NCBI GenBank assembly: GCA_005889445.1
Contig: VBGS01000170.1
Location: forward strand, 1-23,364
Source: Chloroflexota bacterium
GTDB taxonomy: Bacteria; Chloroflexota; Limnocylindria; P2-11E
DNA length: 23,364 nucleotides
Direction of reading: 5' to 3'
Part shown: piece after piece, positions 7,187 through 14,089 of the stretch
How positions within the stretch are numbered: the stretch's first letter is position 1
Layout: each line of letters begins with the position of its first letter
Made by a program: the position numbers and the translations under genes
Notes under the pieces: generated by a model
What the model was told of the DNA's origin: nothing
Databases searched by the model: none
The model's input: the letters and a program-made list of their open reading frames with translations, nothing else

Positions 7187-8153
7187 ACGCCGCCGGCCGG
7201 CCACCGCGCCGCGCTACCGGCCGGTCGACGCGATGCGAGCCGCGAGATTCACCGGCATCGGGACCTTCATGCGGCTTCCCAACGTAGTGGACATGACCGG
7301 CGTCGATGCGGCCTTCATCGGGATCCCGTTCGACACCGCGGTCAGCTATCGCATCGGCGGACGATTCGGCCCATCGGCGATCCGGGAAGCGTCCCGGTTG
7401 CTGCGACCGTACAACGTCGAGCAGGGGATCGAGATCTTCGAGCACGTCTCCGCCGTCGACGCCGGGGATGTGGCGGTGATCCCGGGGAACGTGCTGGCCT
7501 CGTACGCGGTCATCGAGGCCGGGCTGAGATCGATCCTGGATGCCGGCGTGATCCCGCTCGCCATCGGCGGAGACCACTCCATCACGCTGGGAGAGCTCCG
7601 CGCTCTCTTCAAGCGGCATGGCCCGGTCGGCCTGATCGACTTCGACTCGCACACCGATACCTGGGACAGCTACTGGGGCGAGCGCTACACGCATGGCACC
7701 TGGTGTCGCCGCGCCATCGAGGAGGGCTTGATCGACACAGCGAGAGCGGTCCAGCTCGGCATCAGAGGCTCGCTCTACGGGCCGGAAGATCGGGACGGCG
7801 CGCGAGCGCTGGGGCTACACCTTATTCCGACCGAGACGCTGCTCGAACGAGGCGTCGACAGCGTGTTGCCGGAGGTCGTCGAGCGTGTCGGAAAGGGTCC
7901 GGTCTTCCTCAGCTTCGACATCGATTTCGTCGATCCAGGCTTCGCGCCGGGGACCGGCACGCCCGAAGTCGGGGGACCGAGCAGTCGCGACGCGCTCCGG
8001 CTGGTGCGCGGGCTACGAGAGCTCGACCTCGTTGGGTTCGACCTGGTCGAGGTTCAGCCTCAGTACGATCACGGCGAGGTCACCTCGCTGCTTGCCGGCA
8101 CACTGCTGCACGAGTTCCTGACGTTGATCGCTCTGGCCCGCCGCGCCCGCTGA
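7179..8153 (+). CDS. Agmatinase-family ureohydrolase
   Basis: This is a binuclear metal hydrolase of the arginase/agmatinase family, which cleaves a guanidino group to release urea. Visible ligands are His133 in GGDHS, Asp156/His158/Asp160 in DFDSHTD (Ser for the usual Ala), and Asp247/Asp249 in SFDIDFVDPGFAPG. His172 in YTHGT matches the conserved second-shell His of agmatinases. The 324 residues are of normal length. The GTG start overlaps the ATPase gene by 8 bp; another start would break the operon packing. Substrate options are agmatine, guanidinobutyrate, another guanidino acid, or free guanidine, since the nickel-dependent guanidine hydrolases belong to this superfamily. The linked importer points to an imported substrate. 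Family call is firm, substrate open. Confidence 0.92.
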   Translation: MPERRRPATAPRYRPVDAMRAARFTGIGTFMRLPNVVDMTGVDAAFIGIPFDTAVSYRIGGRFGPSAIREASRLLRPYNVEQGIEIFEHVSAVDAGDVAVIPGNVLASYAVIEAGLRSILDAGVIPLAIGGDHSITLGELRALFKRHGPVGLIDFDSHTDTWDSYWGERYTHGTWCRRAIEEGLIDTARAVQLGIRGSLYGPEDRDGARALGLHLIPTETLLERGVDSVLPEVVERVGKGPVFLSFDIDFVDPGFAPGTGTPEVGGPSSRDALRLVRGLRELDLVGFDLVEVQPQYDHGEVTSLLAGTLLHEFLTLIALARRAR

Positions 8154-8168
8154 CAGGCGGGAAGATCT

Positions 8169-8498
8169 CTAGCTCGCGGGCCGCGCCGGCTCGTACGTGA
8201 AGTCCACCGCACACCCATCGTCGCAGGGCATCTGTCCGCTCCCGGGACACGCGATGCGCTCGGGGCGGTCGTCCGAAGCCGCGCCCCGCCAGAGAACGTG
8301 GAAGCGTCCATGGGTCGCACAGACCGCGGAGAGGTAGCGCTCCTGCGGTCCGAGCTCGAGGCCGAGCGCCCGCAGCGTAACGTGTCGGCCCTCCGCCGCG
8401 CGCCAGCGCGCCCGCAGTGCGAGGAGCGCGCCGAGTGCGAGGTCCTCGGGATCGGCGCTCGCCGCGTCGACCGGCTCGGGCAGCTCTTCCATGGGCAT
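8169..8498 (-). CDS. Small Cys-rich hypothetical protein
   Basis: I do not recognise this protein of about 109 residues. The codons show the strong G/C third-position bias of the real genes around it. The N-terminal half is a charged, Ala/Leu-rich helical region (LALGALLALRARWRAAEGRH). The C-terminal half holds four Cys and two His that could bind zinc: Cys60-x2-His63 and His67, then Cys84, Cys92 and Cys96 in ACPGSGQMPCDDGC. The start is uncertain: ATG at 8498, ATG at 8492, or an upstream start at 8564; none has a clear ribosome-binding site. It runs tail-to-tail with the ureohydrolase gene, 15 bp apart, and divergent from the SnoaL-like gene. Confidence 0.6.
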   Translation of the reverse strand: MPMEELPEPVDAASADPEDLALGALLALRARWRAAEGRHVTLRALGLELGPQERYLSAVCATHGRFHVLWRGAASDDRPERIACPGSGQMPCDDGCAVDFTYEPARPAS

Positions 8499-8650
8499 CC
8501 GAAAGCATGGTCGGTGCCACGATCCAAGAGCGGTCTCAGTGTCTTGGCAGCGGCGAAATGCCACGTCTCCGTTACTGGTTGCACCCAGGGGGAGAATGGG
8601 CCCGGCCGCCTGACCAAGCGGGCCGACGGACCAAACGGGAGGGAGTTCCG

Positions 8651-9091
8651 ATGTCCACCGAACAGAACAAGGCAGCGGCGCGTCGCATCACCGAAGAAAC
8701 CTGGAACAAGGGGAATCTCGGCATCCTCGACGAATACGTCGCGCCCGGCGCGGTCCATCACGACCCCAACAATCCGATCGCCCCGGGTCCCCAAGGTCTC
8801 AAGCAGCTCATCTCGATGTATCGAAGCGCGTTCCCGGACCTTCATTTTGCGATCGAGCAGGAGATCGCCGACGGCGACTACGTGGTGGAGCGCGTCATGG
8901 CGACCGGGACGCAGCGCGGCGACCTGCCGGCGCTTCCCGCGACCGGAAAACGCGCGAGCGTGACGGCGATCGTCATCAACCGGTTCAAGGACGGCAAGAT
9001 CGTCGAGGACTGGGCCATTTCCGACCAGCTCGGCCTCTTGCAGCAGCTCGGCGTCGTGCCGACAGCGGAGCAGATGGCCGCCAAGCGCTAA
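8651..9091 (+). CDS. SnoaL-like (ester cyclase family) protein
   Basis: This 146-residue single-domain protein has the NTF2/SnoaL alpha+beta barrel. It shows the typical order: an N-terminal helix with TWNKGNLGILDEYV, VHHDP near 35-39, GLKQLISMYRSAFPDLHF near 49-66, then INRFKDGKIVEDWAISD and the family-end motif QLGLLQQLGVVP. Members include polyketide cyclases but most are uncharacterised. No polyketide genes are nearby, so I assign no reaction. The ATG at 8651 is backed by GGAGGGAG six bases ahead; the open frame upstream of it has no support. A large hairpin lies 10 bp after the stop. Confidence 0.87.
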   Translation: MSTEQNKAAARRITEETWNKGNLGILDEYVAPGAVHHDPNNPIAPGPQGLKQLISMYRSAFPDLHFAIEQEIADGDYVVERVMATGTQRGDLPALPATGKRASVTAIVINRFKDGKIVEDWAISDQLGLLQQLGVVPTAEQMAAKR

Positions 9092-9100
9092 CGCGCTCTT

Positions 9101-9149
9101 GACTCTGGAGCGACGCTCGACGAGAGGCCGAGCGTCGCTCCCCAGATTC
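9101..9149 (+). terminator. Long hairpin after the SnoaL-like gene, without a U-tract
   Basis: GGAGCGACGCTCG at 9107-9119 pairs perfectly with CGAGCGTCGCTCC at 9129-9141 around a 9-nt loop. Outer bases (TCTGG with CCAGA) extend the stem past a 2-nt bulge. No run of T follows on either strand. ACGCGCTCT occurs just before it (9091-9099) and just after it (9150-9158). It could end the SnoaL transcript or protect its 3' end. Confidence 0.5.
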
Positions 9150-9195
9150 ACGCGCTCTACATACGTTCTCAAGGGTCCTGCGGCCTTATCCTCGC

Positions 9196-10188
9196 GTGAT
9201 CGTCCACACACCGGGTCCAGCGAGCGATGAGTCGGGCAAGCTCGCCCGAGATCCGCGCTCGCGGTTGCAGCGCTCGCTCGACGAGGGGCGCTCCGTCATC
9301 ACCGTTGAGCTCGCGGTCCCAGCGACCGTCGCGCATGAGGTGGTCATCGAACGGGCGCGGGCGCTGCTGCGTCCGCAGATCGTCGCGGTCAACATCACCG
9401 ATGGGCTGCGGGGCCGCCCGGCGCTGTCTTCGATCGCGGCCGCCGCGATCATCACCCACGCGGACCTCGGCGTGGAGCCGATTCTCCAGCTCACCGCGCG
9501 CTCCCGCCCACGCAACGGCCTCGTCGCGGATCTTCTCGGCGCCTCGGCGCTCGGCGTTCGGAATCTCAACTGCATGACCGGAGACGTCCCCGAGAATTCG
9601 ACGGATCTGTACGACCTCGATGTCTTCGCCCTCATCGAGATGGCGCGGGCGTTCCCAGCGGGCCTCGGGATGGAGCTTCTCGGCCAGGCCGACCCGTTCT
9701 GCGTCGGCGCAGCCTGGTCGCCGTTCGCGGACGACCCGGCATACGAGCTGGAGCGTCTTGTGCGGAAGCGAGCGGCGGGGGCGCAGTTCGTCCAGACGCA
9801 GCCGGTGTTCGACGCGAGGGCCCTTGCGGCGGCCGTCGATCGGATGCCGGCGGCCCTGGGAGATCTTCCGATCATCATGGGCCTCGCCCCGGTCCGGTCG
9901 TCTGAACACGCCCGTCGCCTGACCGGAATCCCGGGGATCGTGATTCCCGATCGGCTCCTCGATCTCCTCGATGGAGCCACATCGGAGGACGATGCAGCCG
10001 AGCGCTACTGGGCGTATCTCGATGGAGAACTCGAGTGGCTTGCGAGGAACGTTTCACTGCGTGGCTGCCACTTGATGCCGATCGGCCACTCGAAGCGGAG
10101 CATGCGCCAGCAATCCACGTTCGATCGTCTGTACGCGTGCGCGATCAAGATCACCGGCCCGAGCGCATCCGCCGCCGCGGCCAACTGA
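9196..10188 (+). CDS. Methylenetetrahydrofolate reductase-like protein
   Basis: This protein of about 330 residues has the MTHFR TIM-barrel pattern. ITVELAVPA near 35-43 carries the Glu expected of the FAD-dependent enzyme, followed by AVNITDGLRGRPALSSIAAA, EPILQLTARSRPRNGLVADL, LLGASALGVRNLNCMTGD at 113-130, GAQFVQTQPVFD at 195-206 and an RGCHLMPIGH end. The usual reaction is reduction of methylene-THF to methyl-THF for methionine synthesis. The usual FE-x-PP motif is replaced by VELAVP, and Met-Thr-Gly-Asp replaces Leu-Thr-Gly-Asp, so this may be a divergent relative. The start is GTG with no Shine-Dalgarno, and a TTATCC hexamer lies only four bases upstream. No metH or folate gene is nearby. 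It converges with the zinc-ribbon gene. Confidence 0.82.
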   Translation: MIVHTPGPASDESGKLARDPRSRLQRSLDEGRSVITVELAVPATVAHEVVIERARALLRPQIVAVNITDGLRGRPALSSIAAAAIITHADLGVEPILQLTARSRPRNGLVADLLGASALGVRNLNCMTGDVPENSTDLYDLDVFALIEMARAFPAGLGMELLGQADPFCVGAAWSPFADDPAYELERLVRKRAAGAQFVQTQPVFDARALAAAVDRMPAALGDLPIIMGLAPVRSSEHARRLTGIPGIVIPDRLLDLLDGATSEDDAAERYWAYLDGELEWLARNVSLRGCHLMPIGHSKRSMRQQSTFDRLYACAIKITGPSASAAAAN

Positions 10189-10222
10189 TCGTGCTCGCTA
10201 GGTTGAAGCCGCCAGGGCTCGC

Positions 10223-10465
10223 TTAGCTGCGATCAGGGGACTCGCCGGCCGCAGCCTCGACAAAGCGAATGCTGATCATGGTGCGACAGCGCGGGCAGCT
10301 CAGAGTCGCGAGCGTGGGCTGGCTTTGGCCGAGCGTGGTGACGAGCTTGGGCGCGTCCTCTTCGGAGAGCTTTCTCTTGCATTCGGGACAGCGCAGCTCG
10401 CGTCGTTCAAACTCCGCGCGTGTCGCTTGGAGGTCCGCAAAGCCGATCCGTTTCTTGCGACCCAT
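10223..10465 (-). CDS. Small zinc-ribbon protein
   Basis: This 80-residue protein has two CxxC pairs: CPECKRK near residue 26 and CPRCRTM near 58, about 30 residues apart, which is a zinc-ribbon layout. The N-terminus MGRKKRIGF is basic, so nucleic-acid binding is possible. The ATG directly abuts the TAG stop of the helicase gene (no gap), so the pair is almost certainly one transcript, and translation may depend on reinitiation. This suggests that it acts with the helicase on RNA or ribosomes, but that is inference. I do not recognise a named family. Confidence 0.75.
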   Translation of the reverse strand: MGRKKRIGFADLQATRAEFERRELRCPECKRKLSEEDAPKLVTTLGQSQPTLATLSCPRCRTMISIRFVEAAAGESPDRS

Positions 10466-11662
10466 CTATCGCCACCTTCTGCGGCGCGCGGCGGTGACCG
10501 GTCGGTTCCTTCCCGCACCACCGATTCTCGGAGCTGGTGAGGCGTGTGTAGAGGGAGTGACCTTTGGCAAGGTCAGGCGCTCCTGGCGGAAGCGAACCTT
10601 CGCCTTGCGCCTGATGTCCTCGAAGTCCTTGCGCTGCGTCTCATTGACGAAGGTATACGCCACACCCTTCCGGCCGGCGCGTCCGGTGCGGCCCACGCGG
10701 TGAACAAAGGTGTCGGCGTTCTCCGGCAGGTCGAAGTTCACGACGTGCCCGATGTCGTCGACATGGATCCCGCGGGCGGCCAGATTCGTCGCGACAAGAG
10801 TCGGGACCGCGCCGCGCCGGAAGGCCTCCAGCACCCGCTCGCGCTCATGCTGCCCGATGTTTCCGTGTAGCGCCCGCGCGGGACGGCCGAGCCGCTCGAG
10901 AGCCTTCACGAGCTTGTTCGCCCCGTGCTTCGTCCGGCGGAACACCAGGGTCCGCTCGATGCCCTCGCGGCCGAGGAGCTCGTGCAGCGCGCTCACCTTG
11001 TCGGCCTCGTTCACGTCGATCCAGGCGTGATCGATCGCGTCGAGCGTCGGCTCTTCCGGCCGCACCGCGATGCTCACCGGGCTCGTCGTGTACCGCTGCG
11101 CGATCGCGCGAACGTCGGCGGTCAATGTCGCGGAGAACAAGGCGGTCTGCCGCGTGCGCGGCAGGAACGCTGCGATCCGGGCGATGTCCGGTGCGAAGCC
11201 GAGGTCGAGCAGTCTGTCGGCTTCGTCGAGGATGAGCACTCGGATCTTCGAGAGGTCCAGCGTCCGCCGGCTCACGAGATCGATGACGCGTCCGGGCGTG
11301 GCCACGATGACGTGGACGCCGCGACGGAGAGCGGCTTCCTGGTCCCGATACCCGACGCCGCCGTAGAGCGCGACGACCCGCGCGGACCGCTTGCGCCCAA
11401 GCGTTTCGAACTCGAGAGCGACCTGCGCGCAGAGCTCGCGGGTGGGGACGATCACGAGGGCGAACGGCGCGGTTGCACGGCCGCTCACCTGCTCGAGGAT
11501 CGGCAGCGCGAACGCGCCGGTCTTCCCGGTCCCGGTCTGTGCTTGGGCGAAGACGTCACGGCCCGCACGGAGGTGCGGGATGGTCTGGTCCTGGATGGGT
11601 GTGAGGCTGGTCCATCCGAGGTCCCGTGTGGTGCGGTCGAGGTCCGGAGCAAGCGTGATCAA
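10466..11662 (-). CDS. DEAD-box ATP-dependent RNA helicase (RhlE-like)
   Basis: This cytoplasmic RNA helicase has about 398 residues from the chosen start. All core motifs are present: Q-motif GWTSLTPIQDQTI at 16-28, motif I AQTGTGKT at 41-48, PTREL, TPGR, DEAD at 146-149, SAT at 177-179, ATNLAARG and HRVGRTGR at 321-328. A basic tail of about 40 residues follows (ending ARRRRWR), which may bind RNA. The start is set at TTG: GGAAGGA lies seven bases ahead, and helicases of this group begin about 15 residues before the Q-motif. The frame is open to 12022, but that stretch crosses an intrinsic terminator and the cyclase gene on the other strand. Role is probably RNA unwinding in cold adaptation or ribosome assembly. 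Confidence 0.93.
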   Translation of the reverse strand: MITLAPDLDRTTRDLGWTSLTPIQDQTIPHLRAGRDVFAQAQTGTGKTGAFALPILEQVSGRATAPFALVIVPTRELCAQVALEFETLGRKRSARVVALYGGVGYRDQEAALRRGVHVIVATPGRVIDLVSRRTLDLSKIRVLILDEADRLLDLGFAPDIARIAAFLPRTRQTALFSATLTADVRAIAQRYTTSPVSIAVRPEEPTLDAIDHAWIDVNEADKVSALHELLGREGIERTLVFRRTKHGANKLVKALERLGRPARALHGNIGQHERERVLEAFRRGAVPTLVATNLAARGIHVDDIGHVVNFDLPENADTFVHRVGRTGRAGRKGVAYTFVNETQRKDFEDIRRKAKVRFRQERLTLPKVTPSTHASPAPRIGGAGRNRPVTAARRRRWR

Positions 11663-11684
11663 GGCGAGGTCCTTCCGTGGGGCC

Positions 11685-11710
11685 AAAAAAGCGGGCCGCG
11701 TTCGCGACCC
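11685..11710 (-). terminator. Intrinsic terminator in the helicase leader (candidate attenuator)
   Basis: On the minus strand the stem GGGTCGC / GCGGCCC (one G-T pair) encloses the loop GAAC and is followed by GC and six T. It lies 23 bases before the helicase TTG start and downstream of any promoter that could serve the gene, because the neighbour upstream is divergent. It therefore probably controls how much transcript reaches the helicase. Hairpin is certain; the regulatory role is inferred. Confidence 0.7.
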
Positions 11711-11825
11711 GTCACATAACTCTTCTAGACGCCCGAGTCTCTGGGATAAGCATAGCAAGGCCCTGCGCGTTCTCTGTTCTGCCATCGTTGACGTCGTCCC
11801 TAGGCTCTCGGGGGAGGGCTGACTG

Positions 11826-13043
11826 ATGCTCGCATCTTTCGCGACCTCTGTCGGGAAGATCGGCGCAGATCCGGCAGACAGCGACGAGCTCCGCATGCGG
11901 AAAGTGCTCATCACGGGCGCGGCGATCGCCGTTCTTCCCGTCGCGATCGCCTGGAGTGCCTTCCTCGCCGCGTACGGCGAGCTCGCCGCGAGCAGCGTGC
12001 CCTTCACGTATGCGGTGCTCACGGTCCTCGGCCTGTTGATCTTCGCGCTGACGCGTCGCTACGCCTTCATCCTCAGCACTCAGCTCCCGCTCTGGCTGGT
12101 CTTTCCGTTCGTGCTCTCAGCACTGCTCGGAGGTTTCGAGCAGTCGGGCGGCGTGTTCATCTGGAGTCTCGCCGGGCCGCTTGCGGCCCTCGCGCTCGTG
12201 GGTACGCGCCCGGCGCTGCTGCTGCTATCGGCCTTCCTGATCCTCCTGATTTCCAGCGTGCTGCTCCAACCTGGCTTCGAGCGCGCCGAGCACCTGCCAA
12301 CGGGGGCGATCCGCGTTCTGACCGCGCTCAACGTGGCGGGGCTGAGCAGCGTCGTGTTCGGCATCCTCCTGTCGTCGACGCTGCAGCGCGACCGCGCACA
12401 TGCACTGGTGCGTCGGCTCCTCGGCCAATACCTCTCGCCCCAGGTCGTCAAGGCGCTCATCGCGCATCCGGATGAAACGGCGCTCGGTGGTGCGCTGACC
12501 GAGGTGACCGCCCTGTTTGCCGATCTCTCAGGCTTCACCCCGTTCACCGAGCGGAACCGTCCTCAGAAAACGGTCGCCGTTCTCAATCGGTACTTCGGCG
12601 CGATCGTGCCGATCATCTTTCGCGAAGGCGGCACGATCATCCAGTTCGCCGGGGATGCGGTTGTTGCGGTATTCAACGCCCCCGTTCCCCAGCAGCGGCA
12701 CGCGCTCCACGCGGTGCGCGCGGCGCTGGAGTTCCAGCGCGAGATCGGGCGCATCGCCGACACGGACACCGACCTGCCGCGCTTCCGCGTTGGGATCAGC
12801 ACCGGTGCGGCCCTCGTCGGGAATGTCGGCAGCTCCGAGTTCCGGAACTTCGTCGCACACGGCGATGCGGTCAATCTGGGCGCGCGGCTGCAGACCTCCG
12901 CCAAGCCGGGTGAAGTCGTCGTATCCGGGACCACGTACATGCTGGTGCGCGATGCGGTCATCGTCCGTTCCCTGGGCCGCCTGACGCTCAAGGGAAAGTC
13001 TGAGGAAGTCGACGCGTACGCCGTCGAGGGTCTGCTCGAGTGA
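11826..13043 (+). CDS. Membrane-bound class III adenylate/guanylate cyclase
   Basis: Six TM segments fill residues about 27-184, followed by a short linker (RRLLGQYLSPQVVKALI) and a class III cyclase domain. Metal-binding Asp233 lies in LFADLSGFTPF and Asp277 in QFAGDAVVAVF. Transition-state Asn350 and Arg354 sit in DAVNLGAR, and Asp347 occupies the second base-contacting position. The first base-selecting position, normally Lys in adenylate cyclases, is Gln273, so cAMP as product is not certain. The C-terminus KGKSEEVDAYAV is typical of bacterial class IIIb cyclases. The ATG is preceded by a GGGGGAGGG ribosome-binding site; TAGGCT 19 bp upstream may be part of a promoter. The end overlaps the next gene by GTGA. 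Confidence 0.92.
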   Translation: MLASFATSVGKIGADPADSDELRMRKVLITGAAIAVLPVAIAWSAFLAAYGELAASSVPFTYAVLTVLGLLIFALTRRYAFILSTQLPLWLVFPFVLSALLGGFEQSGGVFIWSLAGPLAALALVGTRPALLLLSAFLILLISSVLLQPGFERAEHLPTGAIRVLTALNVAGLSSVVFGILLSSTLQRDRAHALVRRLLGQYLSPQVVKALIAHPDETALGGALTEVTALFADLSGFTPFTERNRPQKTVAVLNRYFGAIVPIIFREGGTIIQFAGDAVVAVFNAPVPQQRHALHAVRAALEFQREIGRIADTDTDLPRFRVGISTGAALVGNVGSSEFRNFVAHGDAVNLGARLQTSAKPGEVVVSGTTYMLVRDAVIVRSLGRLTLKGKSEEVDAYAVEGLLE

Positions 13044-14059
13044 GACTCACGTTGCCGCGACCGCGAGCAGGCATTGTCCTCGCGGCGCTGCTGTCGGCGT
13101 GCGTCGCTCCAGCCTCATCGACGCCGATGCCGATCGAGACGGTCGTGGTCGCGACGGTTGCGCCCGTCGCGAGCCCCACCCCGACGTCGTCGACCGTCTA
13201 CGCGAGCGCGGCTCTTGGATACCGCGTCGAGCTTCCGCGGCCATGGCGGCTCGCGTGCCAGTCCAACGGTGAACGGCCGCTCGGCGAGGCGGCCGTCGCG
13301 GATTTCTTCACCGTCGTTCCCGAGGTGAGCGAACGCTGGGGCGATACCGGATATCCGTTTGACGTCGTGTACGTGAGCGTGCGCCCGAACCCAGACCGTC
13401 TTACGGCCGACGAGTGGATCACGCGGGGTCCGCTCGGTGGGTGTTGCGTCGCCGGCGCCGGGCCGCACATCGTGGCGAGCACCGTCGACGGTCGAGCCGC
13501 GCTGATGTTCTCGGGCAGTGGGGCATCCGGCGAAATGTTCGGTGTCGTGCTGCCGTCCGGGGACCGCATGTATGAAGTAAGCAGCGTGGCGCTGCAACCA
13601 CCGATGAACGTAGCGGCGATGACCGCGATCGTGCGCTCGTTCCACTTCTTGACGGAGGCCGACCGCTCCGCTTTACCGCGCGCGACTCTGGCGCCGGCGC
13701 GCTCGGCCGAACAGGTCGCCGACGGACTCGCGGCCGGATTCAACCTTCGTGACAACGGGGCGCTGGCGTCGCAGCTCGGCCGGTGCGTGACCGTCGGTGC
13801 GCACGGCGGCGGCGTCGGTGCCCAAGCCTCCGCGACCTTCATCGAGGATCTCCGCCGGGAGACCGAAACCGGCCTGACCGTCACCGTCGCTCCGCGTCCG
13901 GTCCTCGACTACCCGCCGGACTTTGTGTGGCTGAGCGGCCTGCGTTATGTCCGGTCCATCTGGACGCGCCCTGGTCAGAGGCCGGAGACGGTCGACCTCT
14001 TGCTCCGCGCCGAAGGGGATCGGTGGTACTGGGCCGGCACGCTGACACGCGTCCCTTAA
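13040..14059 (+). CDS. Secreted lipoprotein, unknown function
   Basis: This 339-residue protein begins with a classic lipoprotein signal: MRLTLPRPR, a hydrophobic stretch and the lipobox LLSAC with Cys21. A Pro/Thr/Ser linker to about residue 52 follows. The body has beta-rich sequence with the Cys pair GGCCVAGAG near 134 and ends in a region (from about 220) that resembles an NTF2-like or Cys-containing beta domain (LLLRAEGDRWYWAGTLTRV). I recognise no named family. The start is GTG overlapping the cyclase stop by 4 bp, so it is translationally coupled to the cyclase and may work with it at the cell surface, for example as its sensor; that is a guess. Confidence 0.85.
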   Translation: MRLTLPRPRAGIVLAALLSACVAPASSTPMPIETVVVATVAPVASPTPTSSTVYASAALGYRVELPRPWRLACQSNGERPLGEAAVADFFTVVPEVSERWGDTGYPFDVVYVSVRPNPDRLTADEWITRGPLGGCCVAGAGPHIVASTVDGRAALMFSGSGASGEMFGVVLPSGDRMYEVSSVALQPPMNVAAMTAIVRSFHFLTEADRSALPRATLAPARSAEQVADGLAAGFNLRDNGALASQLGRCVTVGAHGGGVGAQASATFIEDLRRETETGLTVTVAPRPVLDYPPDFVWLSGLRYVRSIWTRPGQRPETVDLLLRAEGDRWYWAGTLTRVP

Positions 14060-14083
14060 GACCAAACAGGACCGAGGCACGGA

Positions 14084-14089
14084 TAGCAT
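14084..14089 (+). promoter_or_regulatory. Possible -10 element (TAGCAT)
   Basis: TAGCAT stands directly before the CTG of the propeller lipoprotein gene. As a -10 box it would place the transcript start near 14096, giving a leaderless mRNA. No -35 match is seen; weak evidence. The TAG is also the in-frame stop that limits the gene start. Confidence 0.25.

Noticed and set aside
10185..10236. CTGATCG / CGATCAG inverted repeat between converging genes
   Set aside because: Only 7 bp with a large loop and no T-run; likely chance at the gene ends.
11788..11806. TTGACG plus TAGGCT as the cyclase promoter
   Set aside because: Spacing of 7 bp is too short for a -35/-10 pair; TAGGCT alone is kept only as a hint.
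10466..12022. Long N-terminal extension of the helicase frame to 12022
   Set aside because: It crosses an intrinsic terminator and the cyclase gene on the other strand; TTG at 11662 has a ribosome-binding site and correct distance to the Q-motif.
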